Assembly: GCA_021816155.1 (NCBI GenBank)
Contig: JAKAZA010000003.1
Span: forward strand, 1-55,313
Direction of reading: 5' to 3'
Origin: Pseudomonadota bacterium
Lineage (GTDB): Bacteria > Pseudomonadota > Alphaproteobacteria > Caulobacterales > Caulobacteraceae
DNA length: 55,313 nt
The notes under the pieces were generated by a model. That model saw only the letters and a program-made list of their open reading frames with translations, searched no databases and was not told the origin of the DNA. A program made the position numbers and the translations under genes. Numbering within the stretch: position 1 is the stretch's first letter; each line of letters starts with the position of its first letter. This document shows, one piece after another, positions 15,600-23,680 of this stretch.

Positions 15600-17729
15600 A
15601 TGACGGCGCATCCGGAGGGCCGCTTGCCCACGAAGCTAGACGCGCGACGTGCGCTCACGGCCTGCGCTTCGGCGCTCGCATTGGCCGGGCTGGCGGTGGC
15701 CGGGAGCGCACTCGCTTCCGACACGCCCGGCGTGGAGACGCTGACCTACACGATCCGCCAGCCGCTGGGTCAGAGCGATCAGGACAACCTTCGCCGTGTG
15801 CTCGACGCCGCCAGGCAGGGTGATGCTCAGCGCATCCGCAGCCTGATGAGCGAGATCGATGATCCTCTCGCGCGCAAGATCGCCCTTTGGGCGCTGATCG
15901 AGGCCGACCCGGACGGCATGAGCTACGCCGAACTCGAAGGCGCCCGCCGCGACCTAGCTGGCTGGCCCGACGCGGCCAAACGCGAATCGGCGACCGAGAA
16001 GATGCTCGACGGCAGCGGGCTGTCGCCGCGCGACGTTATCGCCTGGTTCGCCGGCGCCGACCCGACCACGCCCGAAGGCGCGATGGCCCTGGCGTCGGCC
16101 TACGAGTCGGTCGGCCAGACCCCCCGCGCGGCGGAGGTGATCCGCCATATCTGGCGCACGAAGCCGTTCGACGCGTCTGTGCAGGCTCAGATGCTCACCC
16201 GCTTCTCGGCCCTGCTGAGCGCCGACGATGACGCGGCGCGCGAGGACATGCTGCTCTACGGCGCGCAAGGCCAGGCGGCGCGCGACCTGCTGCCCTTGCT
16301 GACGCCCGACCAGCGGGCGCTCGCCGAGGCGCGCATGGCGATCCGCGACGGCGACGGCGGGGATGCGGTCGACACGCTCCCGACCAGCGTGCGCAACGCG
16401 CCAGGGCTCTACTACGAGCTCATGCTGGCGGCCTCCCGCCGTGGCGACACACAAGGCGCGCTGGAATACATGCCGCGCCTGACGACCGCCCTGCCTGACG
16501 AAGAAGCGCAGCGGCGGATGTGGAAACTGCGCAAGCCGCTGATGATCTCGGCGCTGCAGGCCGGCGACATCCAGGGCGCCTATCGCGCCGCAGCCGATAC
16601 CGGCATCGACCAAGGGGCCGACGCCGCTGACGCGGAGTTCTACGCCGGCTGGCTGGCGTTGACGCGCATGCACGACCCGAAGCTCGCGGACGAGCACTTC
16701 GCCAGACTTCTGGCGGTGGGCACGTCGCCGATCACGCTGAGCCGCGCGTACTACTGGAGGGGACGCGCGGCCGAGGCCGGGGGCGACATGTTGAACGCGC
16801 AACTGTTCTACGGCGAGGGCGCCCAGTACCAGACCGCGTTCTACGGCCAGCTCGCCGCGGCCAAGGCCGGCATCACCACCATCAGTCTCGGCTCCGACCC
16901 TGTCATCACCGCCGCCGATCACGCCCGCTTCGAGGATCGCGAGCCGATCAGGGCCGCCCGCATGATTGAAGAGACCGGCGCGAAGGAGACGTTCGCAAGG
17001 TTCGTGCTGGCGCTGGCAAGAACATTGCCCAACGCCGCCGAAGCCGCCGAACTCGTCGATCTGACCCGCGGTTATGGCCAGCAATTCCTCTCGATGAAGG
17101 TGGTGCGGGTCGCGGCGCAGCGCGGCTACATCCTGCCGATCCGCGGCTACCCCTTGCGCACGCCGCCGACGGTTCCCGGCGCTCCCGAGGCGGCGTTCGT
17201 GCTCGGCATCACGCGTCAGGAGAGCGGTTTCGACCCGGACGTGCGCTCCGGCGCCGGCGCCGAGGGGATGATGCAACTGATGCCGAGCACCGCGGCGATC
17301 CTCGCCCGCAAGCTGGGCTATTCCTATGGCGCCGCGCGCCTTGACGACGCCGACTACAACATGACGCTTGGGTCGTCGTACCTCGGCCAGCTCGTGGACC
17401 GCTTCGACGGCTCCTACGTGATGGCCGCGGCCGCTTACAACGCAGGCCCTGGCCGCCCGAGCGCTTGGGCCGCGGAGTGCGGCGATCCTCGCTCGCCCAG
17501 CGTCGACCCGGTCGACTTCATCGAATGCATTCCCTTCAGCGAGACCCACGACTACGTCATGCGCGTCCTCGAGGCGACGCAGGTCTATCGCGCGCGCCTC
17601 GCGGGCGGCACCGCCCGCCTCACGCTTGCTGCGGACCTGCGGCGCGGCGGAGACTACGCGTACGGCTCACCGGCGCGGGGCGCGACCGAGGCCTCAGCCA
17701 TGCCATCCACGCTCGCCGGAGTCCGCTGA
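15600..17729 (+). CDS. Soluble lytic murein transglycosylase (Slt70-like)
   Basis: A 709-residue periplasmic protein. It opens with a signal peptide (ALTACASALALAGLAVAGSALA), followed by about 450 residues of alpha-helical repeats forming the Slt-type superhelical U domain. The C-terminal lysozyme-like catalytic domain contains ITRQESGFDPDVRSGAGAEGMMQLMPSTA, where ES is the catalytic glutamate motif. MAAAAYNAGPGRPSAW and FIECIPFSETHDYVMRVLEATQVYR follow. It cleaves peptidoglycan between MurNAc and GlcNAc with anhydro-ring formation. ATG 15600 was preferred to the track's TTG 15594. Its last 76 bp overlap the opposite-strand ABC ATPase gene. Confidence 0.93.
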   Translation: MTAHPEGRLPTKLDARRALTACASALALAGLAVAGSALASDTPGVETLTYTIRQPLGQSDQDNLRRVLDAARQGDAQRIRSLMSEIDDPLARKIALWALIEADPDGMSYAELEGARRDLAGWPDAAKRESATEKMLDGSGLSPRDVIAWFAGADPTTPEGAMALASAYESVGQTPRAAEVIRHIWRTKPFDASVQAQMLTRFSALLSADDDAAREDMLLYGAQGQAARDLLPLLTPDQRALAEARMAIRDGDGGDAVDTLPTSVRNAPGLYYELMLAASRRGDTQGALEYMPRLTTALPDEEAQRRMWKLRKPLMISALQAGDIQGAYRAAADTGIDQGADAADAEFYAGWLALTRMHDPKLADEHFARLLAVGTSPITLSRAYYWRGRAAEAGGDMLNAQLFYGEGAQYQTAFYGQLAAAKAGITTISLGSDPVITAADHARFEDREPIRAARMIEETGAKETFARFVLALARTLPNAAEAAELVDLTRGYGQQFLSMKVVRVAAQRGYILPIRGYPLRTPPTVPGAPEAAFVLGITRQESGFDPDVRSGAGAEGMMQLMPSTAAILARKLGYSYGAARLDDADYNMTLGSSYLGQLVDRFDGSYVMAAAAYNAGPGRPSAWAAECGDPRSPSVDPVDFIECIPFSETHDYVMRVLEATQVYRARLAGGTARLTLAADLRRGGDYAYGSPARGATEASAMPSTLAGVR

Positions 17730-18487
17730 GCGGTCAGCCGTCGGGCGCTGAGCACAAGGCCGCCGGGCGCATCGACGAGGGCGCCTTCGAGGCCGAACAC
17801 CGTAGCCAGGACCTTCGGCGAAAGCGCGTCGCGCGGCGCGCCGAGCGCCGCCAGCGCGCCTGAATGGAGCACCGCAATCCGGTCGCAGGCCCGGGCCGCG
17901 AGGGCGAGGTCGTGGCTGGTCACCACGACAGCGGCGCCGGCGCGCGCGCGGGCCCGCAGACGTTCCAGGATCAGCATCTGAGCCTCGGGGTCCAGGCCGG
18001 CTGCGGGCTCGTCGGCCACCAGCAGAGGCGCTCCAGTCGCGAGCAAGCGCGCGAGCAGCACCCTGGCCCGCTCGCCGCCCGACATGTCGAGCACGCCTCG
18101 GCGAGCGAGTGCGCCGACCTCCAGTTGCTCCAGACACTCACGCGCCACCGCCAGGGCCTGGTGCGCTGGCAGCCCTACGGCGCCCAGCGCGACAACATCC
18201 TCGGCCGGCATGTTCCACGCCACGCGCCTTTCCTGCGGAAGATACGCGGCGAGGAAGGCGCGGCGGGCGTCGCTCAGGCGCTCCAGCGGCGCGCCACCCA
18301 GCCAAACCTCGCCGCCTTCGCGACGCTGCAGACCGAGCGCGGCGCGCAGCAGCGTCGTCTTACCCGCGCCGTTCGGTCCGACGAGGCCCAGCATCTCGCC
18401 GCGTTCCGCGCCAAACGACACGCCCTCGAGCACGCGGCGGTCGCGGCGCGTGACGGTCAGGCCGCGCAACTCCAGCGCTGCGCTCAT
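17654..18487 (-). CDS. ABC transporter ATP-binding protein (BtuD/FecE type)
   Basis: A 277-residue ATPase of the iron-siderophore/cobalamin importer class. Visible are Walker A GPNGAGKTT near residue 38, a Q-loop in AAYLPQERRVAWNMPAEDVV, the signature MSGGERARV, Walker B LLVADEPAAGLD and the H-loop VVVTSHDLALA. It powers the adjacent FecCD-type permease. Its ATG forms an ATGA overlap with the permease stop. The C-terminal extension (about 25 residues after VLSARRLTA) is encoded antisense to the end of the transglycosylase gene. Confidence 0.92.
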   Translation of the reverse strand: MSAALELRGLTVTRRDRRVLEGVSFGAERGEMLGLVGPNGAGKTTLLRAALGLQRREGGEVWLGGAPLERLSDARRAFLAAYLPQERRVAWNMPAEDVVALGAVGLPAHQALAVARECLEQLEVGALARRGVLDMSGGERARVLLARLLATGAPLLVADEPAAGLDPEAQMLILERLRARARAGAAVVVTSHDLALAARACDRIAVLHSGALAALGAPRDALSPKVLATVFGLEGALVDAPGGLVLSARRLTAQRTPASVDGMAEASVAPRAGEPYA

Positions 18488-19461
18488 GCGCGCCAGCTCC
18501 GCGAGGCGCGCCAGGCGACGAGCGCGAAGAGCGGCGCGCCGAAGAGCGCCGTGACAACCCCGAGGCGCAACTCCTCCTCCGTGGGGATCACGCGGGCGAG
18601 AAGGTCCGCGAGGGTGAGCAGGATGGCGCCGGCGAGCGCCGAGGGGGCGAGCGTCCGCGCGGGATCATCCGACACCGCGCCACGCACGAGGTGCGGCGCC
18701 GCGAGGCCGACGAACCCGATCACGCCGGCCAGCGACACCGAAGCGCCAGTAAGCAGCGCCGCGCCGACGAGAGCGGCCACGCGCAGCCGCGCCATCGGAA
18801 GGCCGGACATCGCCGCGCTTTCATCGCCCAGGGTCAGCATGCGCAAACCTTCGGCGGCGTAGAGGCAGAGCGCCGCGCCAAGACCCATCGGTGCGAGCGC
18901 GGGTGGAAGGTCGCTCCAGTCGCGGTTGGCGACCGAGCCCTGCAGCCAGCTCAGGATTTCCGCTGTCGTCACCGGTGACGGTGACAGGTTGAACACGAGC
19001 GCCGTGAGCGCGCCGCCGAGCGCGGCCAGCGCGATGCCGAACAGAATCAGGGTCTCGGGCTCGCGAAAGCGCGCGGCGATCACAGCCACCACCCCACCCG
19101 CCCCGAGCGCGCCCAGAAGGGCGGCGGTCTCCAGCGCGCCGGCCATGGCGCCCAGCCCAAGCGTGATCGCCAGAGCCGCAGCGCAGCCGGCCCAGGCCGA
19201 AACCCCCAGCACGCCCGGCTCGGCCAAGGGATTGCGCAGCAGACCCTGCATCACAGCGCCCGCGAGCCCCAGCGCCGCTCCGACCAGCGCCGCGCAGGCG
19301 CCTCGCGGCGCTCGGATGGCGAACAGTATCTCTCCCGGCGGCGAGCCCGGGTCTGACAGCGCCTGCGCGTACTGGCCGAGGCTGAGCATCGTCTCGCCAA
19401 AGGCGATCGAGAGCGCGAACGCCGCGGCGAGAGCGAGGACCAGCAAGGCGGCGAGGCGCAT
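18484..19461 (-). CDS. FecCD/BtuC-family ABC transporter permease
   Basis: A 325-residue permease with about nine to ten membrane segments. Family markers are RAPRGACAALVGAALGLAGAVMQGLLRNPLAEPGVLGVSAWAG near the N terminus, LSWLQGSVANRDWSDL in the middle, and the cytoplasmic coupling region GVIGFVGLAAPHLVRGAVSDDPARTLAPSALAGAILL. It would import a metal-chelate such as a siderophore, haem or cobalamin. The ATPase overlaps it downstream by 4 bp, and the binding-protein gene ends 9 bp upstream, giving a three-gene importer operon. Confidence 0.93.
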   Translation of the reverse strand: MRLAALLVLALAAAFALSIAFGETMLSLGQYAQALSDPGSPPGEILFAIRAPRGACAALVGAALGLAGAVMQGLLRNPLAEPGVLGVSAWAGCAAALAITLGLGAMAGALETAALLGALGAGGVVAVIAARFREPETLILFGIALAALGGALTALVFNLSPSPVTTAEILSWLQGSVANRDWSDLPPALAPMGLGAALCLYAAEGLRMLTLGDESAAMSGLPMARLRVAALVGAALLTGASVSLAGVIGFVGLAAPHLVRGAVSDDPARTLAPSALAGAILLTLADLLARVIPTEEELRLGVVTALFGAPLFALVAWRASRSWRA

Positions 19462-19470
19462 CCGCCCCTT

Positions 19471-20286
19471 CTAGCGCGATGGCGAGCGGCGCGCTTCCGC
19501 CAACGCGAGCGCGCCGTCAGCCGCGCTCCAGTCGGCGCAGGCCAGATCCAGGCCTGGCAACGACGCGATCGTCCGCCGCGCGGCCAGCGCGCGCAGATAG
19601 CCGTTGCCGGCGATGGTCCAGTGCTGCCGCCCGCCCCCGAGGTCGCGGAAGAACCCGAGCACCAGCGCCTGCGGGGGATCGACCACGAGAGCTTCCAACG
19701 ACACCGGCGCGTAGCCGGGCGCGTCCGAAGAAGGGGCGAGGCCCGCGCCCGCCAGCATCGCGCCGACCAGGGTGTCCGAGCCGGCGGTGAACCCGCCCGG
19801 CGTCAGGTAGAGCGCCCGCGCGCCACCCCATGCGCCGCGGGCTTGCGCCAACTCGCGGTCCATGCGGGCGATGAGCGCCTCTCCCGCCGCCGGCTGGCCG
19901 AGCGCCGCCGCCACCTTGCGGATATTGGCGCGGACTCCGGCGAAACTGCGCGCCTCGTCGATCTGCACCGGCGTCACCCCCCAGCGCCTCAGCACGACGG
20001 GCAGCCGCGGGTCTGGCGTCCACGCATAGACGGCGACCGTGGCGCGCGCGCCGAGAACCGCCTCGAGGGTCGGCCGTACCTGCGGTAGTCCGACCGCGCG
20101 CGCCCGCTCGGCGGAATCCGGGTTCAGCGCCCGCTTGGAGAGCGCGACGATCTCGTCCCGCGGCGCCAGCGCCAGCACGAATTGGTCGCCGCACTGGTCG
20201 AGCGACACGATGCGCGGCGCAGCTGCGGCCGCGCCGAACGCGGACGCGAAGGCCACGAACGCCGCAACGAGGAGCGCGAGGCGCAA
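19471..20286 (-). CDS. Periplasmic binding protein of iron-siderophore/cobalamin family (BtuF/FecB-like)
   Basis: A 271-residue protein with a signal peptide (ALLVAAFVAFASAFGAAAAA) and two lobes joined by a helix. PRIVSLDQCGDQFVLALAPRDEIVALS is the typical first strand and helix of type III binding proteins. SFAGVRANIRKVAAALG leads into the backbone helix, and a second lobe follows. It captures the ligand for the adjacent permease and ATPase. The start is a TTG at 20286. No TonB-dependent receptor, ferric-uptake box or cobalamin riboswitch was seen nearby, so the ligand is undetermined. Confidence 0.87.
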   Translation of the reverse strand: MRLALLVAAFVAFASAFGAAAAAPRIVSLDQCGDQFVLALAPRDEIVALSKRALNPDSAERARAVGLPQVRPTLEAVLGARATVAVYAWTPDPRLPVVLRRWGVTPVQIDEARSFAGVRANIRKVAAALGQPAAGEALIARMDRELAQARGAWGGARALYLTPGGFTAGSDTLVGAMLAGAGLAPSSDAPGYAPVSLEALVVDPPQALVLGFFRDLGGGRQHWTIAGNGYLRALAARRTIASLPGLDLACADWSAADGALALAEARRSPSR

Positions 20287-20296
20287 CGAGGTCGCT

Positions 20297-20938
20297 CTAG
20301 CGGGAGATGTGGCCGTGCAGCAGCCCTCCGACGGTCAGCCTGATCAGCTGATCGGTCGGGGTCCACTTGATGTCCGGCCGCGTGATCATCAGCGCGACGA
20401 GGCCGTGGCATGCCGCCCAGAGCGCCAACGCCGCGCTCTCGGCGTCTCCCGCCCGCAGCCGGCCCTCCGCTTCGATCTCGCGCACCACCCCGGCGTAGCG
20501 GGCGTAGCACTGCTCCCCGATCTCCCGTGTCGCCGCCTGGATAGGCCCAAGCGCGCCGTTGCGCGGCGGCGGCGAACAATAGACCAGGCGATAGGCGTTC
20601 GGGTGCTCCAGGCCCATTCTCACGTAGGCCTCCAGAATCAGCCGAATTCGCGTGACCGAATCATCGGGCCGGCCGGCGATCTCGGTGTTCTGGTCAAGCA
20701 GCGTCTGCATCGCGCCCTGACAGATCTCGTGGAGGATCGCGTCCTTGTCCGGGAAATGCATGTAGAGGGCTGTCGACGACACGCCGACCTCATCGGCGAT
20801 CTTGCGAATCGTGGCGCCCTCGTAGCCCTCGGCGACGAAGATCCGTTCGGCCGCTTCCAGGATTTCGGCGCGGCGCAGATGCCCGTCGCCCTTCGCCTTG
20901 CGCGCCGACTTCGCCGGCTTGGTCAGAACTCCATCCAC
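20297..20938 (-). CDS. TetR/AcrR-family transcriptional regulator
   Basis: A 213-residue regulator. The N-terminal helix-turn-helix is clear: RRAEILEAAERIFVAEGYEGATIRKIADEVGVSSTALYMHFPDKDAILHEI. The C-terminal domain has ALWAACHGLVALMI, the WHG-type motif of the TetR_C_33 group. It starts with GTG 20938 and ends 10 bp before the binding-protein gene, so it may sit at the head of the importer operon. It could equally regulate something else. The 137-bp gap to the divergent methyltransferase gene shows no clear palindromic operator by eye. Confidence 0.9.
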   Translation of the reverse strand: MDGVLTKPAKSARKAKGDGHLRRAEILEAAERIFVAEGYEGATIRKIADEVGVSSTALYMHFPDKDAILHEICQGAMQTLLDQNTEIAGRPDDSVTRIRLILEAYVRMGLEHPNAYRLVYCSPPPRNGALGPIQAATREIGEQCYARYAGVVREIEAEGRLRAGDAESAALALWAACHGLVALMITRPDIKWTPTDQLIRLTVGGLLHGHISR

Positions 20939-21075
20939 GAGACGCCCGCCCGAACACCGTTGCGAATGCGCGAGTTAAGGCGTTTCTCGCGCGCTGGGCA
21001 AGGGCGCCTACCGGCCTTGCCGGCGGTCGGCCGCGCGGCTGGACGACCGTGGCCGGAAGCGCCTAAGGCGGGCCC

Positions 21076-21969
21076 ATGGCGCCCACCATCGCCCCCTCGC
21101 CGACCGTGATGCGCACTGGCGCGTGGGACGACTACGCCCTTCTCGACTCCGGCGCGGGCCGCAAGCTCGAGCGCTACGGGTCCTTCCGTGTCATGCGTCC
21201 GGAGCCGCAGTGCCTGTGGCGGCCGCAGGCGGCGGAATGGGCGAGCGTCGACGCCAGGTTCGACCCCGAAGGCGATGAGGACACCGGCCGCTGGCGTTTC
21301 GCGGGCCCCGCGCCCCAACCCTTCCCGCTGGCCTGGCGAGGCGTCCGGTTCCATGGCCGTTTCACAGCGTTCCGGCACCTCGGGTTCTTTCCCGAGCAGG
21401 CCGCAAACTGGGATTGGCTACAAACCCGCCTGTGTGCGTCGGCGAGAGAGCACAGGATCCTGAACCTTTTCGGCTATACGGGGGTCGCGTCCCTGGTCTG
21501 CGCGGCCGGGGGCGCGCAGGTCACACATCTCGATGCGTCGCGCCGCGCCGTCGGCTGGGCGCGGGAGAACGCCGACTTGTCGGGGCTCGGCGATGCGCCG
21601 ATCCGCTGGCTGACGGAAGATGCGCGCAAATACGTGCAGCGCGAGGTGCGGCGTGGCTCGCGCTACGACGGAATCATCCTGGATCCGCCGAAATTCGGCC
21701 GTGGTCCTGGCGGCGAGGTATGGCGCCTGCTGGACGACCTGCCCGAGCTCACCGCCGCCTGCGCCGCGCTGCTGGCGCCGGGCGCTTCGTTCCTGCTTCT
21801 CAACGCCTACGCCGAGCGCATTTCGGGCCTTGCTCTCGCGGGGCTGCTGGCCGAGGCGCTGGCAGCCCGGGGCGGGCGGATCGACTGGGGCGAACTGGCC
21901 CTGATGGAAGAGAACCGTCCTCGCGGCGTCGGCGTCTCCTTCTTCGCACGCTGGAGCGCAGAGCCTTGA
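21076..21969 (+). CDS. SAM-dependent RNA methyltransferase-like protein (RlmI/RlmK group, no PUA domain)
   Basis: A 297-residue class I methyltransferase. The SAM-binding segment is ILNLFGYTGVASLVCAAGGAQVTHLDASRRAVGWARENA, and YDGIILDPPKFGRG is motif IV with the DPPKFGRG form of the RlmI/RlmK (Methyltrans_SAM) group. Those enzymes methylate 23S rRNA; this one lacks the N-terminal PUA domain of E. coli RlmI and has instead a short YALLDSGAGRKLERYGSFRVMRPEPQ region. The target is therefore uncertain. Its stop overlaps the TTG start of a SpoU/TrmH-family methyltransferase, making an RNA-modification pair. Confidence 0.85.
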   Translation: MAPTIAPSPTVMRTGAWDDYALLDSGAGRKLERYGSFRVMRPEPQCLWRPQAAEWASVDARFDPEGDEDTGRWRFAGPAPQPFPLAWRGVRFHGRFTAFRHLGFFPEQAANWDWLQTRLCASAREHRILNLFGYTGVASLVCAAGGAQVTHLDASRRAVGWARENADLSGLGDAPIRWLTEDARKYVQREVRRGSRYDGIILDPPKFGRGPGGEVWRLLDDLPELTAACAALLAPGASFLLLNAYAERISGLALAGLLAEALAARGGRIDWGELALMEENRPRGVGVSFFARWSAEP

Positions 21970-22754
21970 CGCGGAAGGTCACTTCGCTCGCCAACCCGAC
22001 CGTGAAGGCCGCGCGGGCACTGCACATGCGCAAGGCGCGGGAAGAAACCGGGCGGTTCCTCGCCGAGGGACTCAAGATCGTGACCGAGGCGGTCGAACTC
22101 GGCCGCGCACCCCGCATTTTGCTCTACAGCGCCGAGGCCGCCACCCATCCGCTGCTGCGGCGCGCCGTGGCTGAGACCGAAGCCGCCGGCGGCGAGGCGA
22201 TCGAGGTCAGCCACGACATTCTCGGCAAGGTCTCCAGGCGCGAAAATCCGCAGACCGTCGTCGCCGTCCTCGACCAGGCGTTCGCGCCGCTCACGTCGCT
22301 GGTCCCAACCGCAGCCAGCTGCTGGGTGGCCCTGGAGGCGGTCCGGGACCCCGGCAACCTCGGCACGATCGTGCGGACGGCCGACGCAGCCGGCTGCGGC
22401 GGCGTGATCCTGGTGGGCGACTGCTGCGACCCGCACTCCGTCGAGGCGGTGCGCGCGACCATGGGCTCGATCTTCGCCACGCCAATCGCCAGGGCGACGA
22501 CGGCCGAGTTCCTTGCCTGGCGCGAGGTCTGGCCTGGATCGGTGGTGGGTACGCTGCTCACCGCCACGACCGACTTCCGATCCGCCGCTTACGCCCGCCC
22601 GTCGCTGATCCTGATGGGCAACGAGCAGGCAGGCCTCACCCCTACCCTCGCCGCCGCTTGCGACGTGGCGGTCAAGATCCCGATGCGCGGGCGCGCCGAC
22701 AGCCTAAATCTGGCGGTCGCGACCGGGATCATGATCTACGCGGCGACGACGTAA
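21966..22754 (+). CDS. TrmH/SpoU-family RNA 2'-O-methyltransferase
   Basis: A 262-residue SPOUT methyltransferase. The N-terminal substrate-binding part has ANPTVKAARALHMRKAREETGRFLAEGLKIVTEAVELG. The C-terminal knot shows the three SpoU motifs: VALEAVRDPGNLGTIVRTADAAGCGGVIL, SLILMGNEQAGL and VKIPMRGRADSLNLAVATGIMIYA. It should methylate a ribose 2'-OH in rRNA or tRNA. The ORF track places the start at 21414 inside the previous gene; TTG 21966 overlaps that stop as TTGA and gives normal length. The coupling suggests both enzymes act on the same RNA class. Confidence 0.9.
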   Translation: MTRKVTSLANPTVKAARALHMRKAREETGRFLAEGLKIVTEAVELGRAPRILLYSAEAATHPLLRRAVAETEAAGGEAIEVSHDILGKVSRRENPQTVVAVLDQAFAPLTSLVPTAASCWVALEAVRDPGNLGTIVRTADAAGCGGVILVGDCCDPHSVEAVRATMGSIFATPIARATTAEFLAWREVWPGSVVGTLLTATTDFRSAAYARPSLILMGNEQAGLTPTLAAACDVAVKIPMRGRADSLNLAVATGIMIYAATT

Positions 22755-22789
22755 TGGCGTAGGCTGGACCCTCTAGGAAAGGGACCGTC

Positions 22790-23674
22790 ATGCGCGCCGA
22801 GAAGTTTCATATCCACCGCGTCGCCGGCGCGCTCGGGGCCGAGATCGGCGGCGTGGACCTTTCGGCGGACCTGCCCGGCGCGACCATCGCCGATATCCGC
22901 GCAGCGCTCGTCGAGCATCAGGTGATCTTCTTCCGCGGCCAACGGCTCGCACCCGAGGCGCAGGTGCGGCTCGGGGCCCGGTTCGGGCCGCTCAACATTC
23001 ACCCCTATGTCGCGGGCATGCCGGCGCATCCGGAGGTGATGGAGATCGTCAAGGAGCCCGAGGACAGGGTGAACTTCGGAGGCGGCTGGCACTCAGACAT
23101 GAGTTTTCTAGAGCGGCCGGCGATCGGTTCCATCCTCTACGCGGTCGAGGTTCCCGAGTTCGGCGGCGACACGCTGTTCGCCAGCCAGGCCGCCGCTTTC
23201 GAGGCGCTGACGCCGGCGCTCAGGCGGACGCTCGAGGGGCTGCGCGCCGTGCACTCGGCGGCGCGCGAGTATTCGTCGCAAGGCCATTCGGCCCAGAGGC
23301 GCAAGTCAATGAGCGTCGTCGAGGCCGAAGGCGCGGTCGGCGAGTACGTCCATCCGGTCGTGCTCGTCCATCCGGAAAGCGGCCGGAAGGCGCTCTACGT
23401 GAACCCCGCCTTCACGGTCCGGTTCGAAGGCTGGTCGGCGCGCGAGTCTCGCCCGCTGCTCGAGTTCCTCTTCCAGCATTGCCGAAGCGAGGCCTTCACC
23501 TGCCGCTTCCGCTGGGAAGCCGGCTCGGTGGCGTTCTGGGACAACCGCCAGGTCTGGCACTACGCGCTCAACGACTACCCCGGCCAGCGCCGACACATGC
23601 GCCGCGTCACAGTCGACCCCTGGCCGACCGAGAGAGCGACGCCCCGCGCCGCTGCGCTCGCAGGAGCCGACTGA
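22790..23674 (+). CDS. TauD/TfdA-family Fe(II)/2-oxoglutarate dioxygenase
   Basis: A 294-residue non-haem iron dioxygenase. Iron ligands are visible: H and D in GGWHSDMSF, and the distal His in QVWHYALNDYPGQRRHMRRVTV, whose later arginines bind 2-oxoglutarate. The N terminus LGAEIGGVDLSADL and HQVIFFRGQRL are family-typical. Members hydroxylate taurine, alkyl sulfates, phenoxyacetates or other small acids; nothing nearby fixes the substrate. The Shine-Dalgarno AGGAAAGGG precedes ATG 22790. It ends 6 bp from the opposite-strand hrpB stop. Confidence 0.9.
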   Translation: MRAEKFHIHRVAGALGAEIGGVDLSADLPGATIADIRAALVEHQVIFFRGQRLAPEAQVRLGARFGPLNIHPYVAGMPAHPEVMEIVKEPEDRVNFGGGWHSDMSFLERPAIGSILYAVEVPEFGGDTLFASQAAAFEALTPALRRTLEGLRAVHSAAREYSSQGHSAQRRKSMSVVEAEGAVGEYVHPVVLVHPESGRKALYVNPAFTVRFEGWSARESRPLLEFLFQHCRSEAFTCRFRWEAGSVAFWDNRQVWHYALNDYPGQRRHMRRVTVDPWPTERATPRAAALAGAD

Positions 23675-23680
23675 GGACTG

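Noticed and set aside
20287-20296. Cobalamin riboswitch ahead of the BtuF-like gene
   Set aside because: Only ten bases separate it from the TetR gene, and no B12-box-like sequence was seen upstream.
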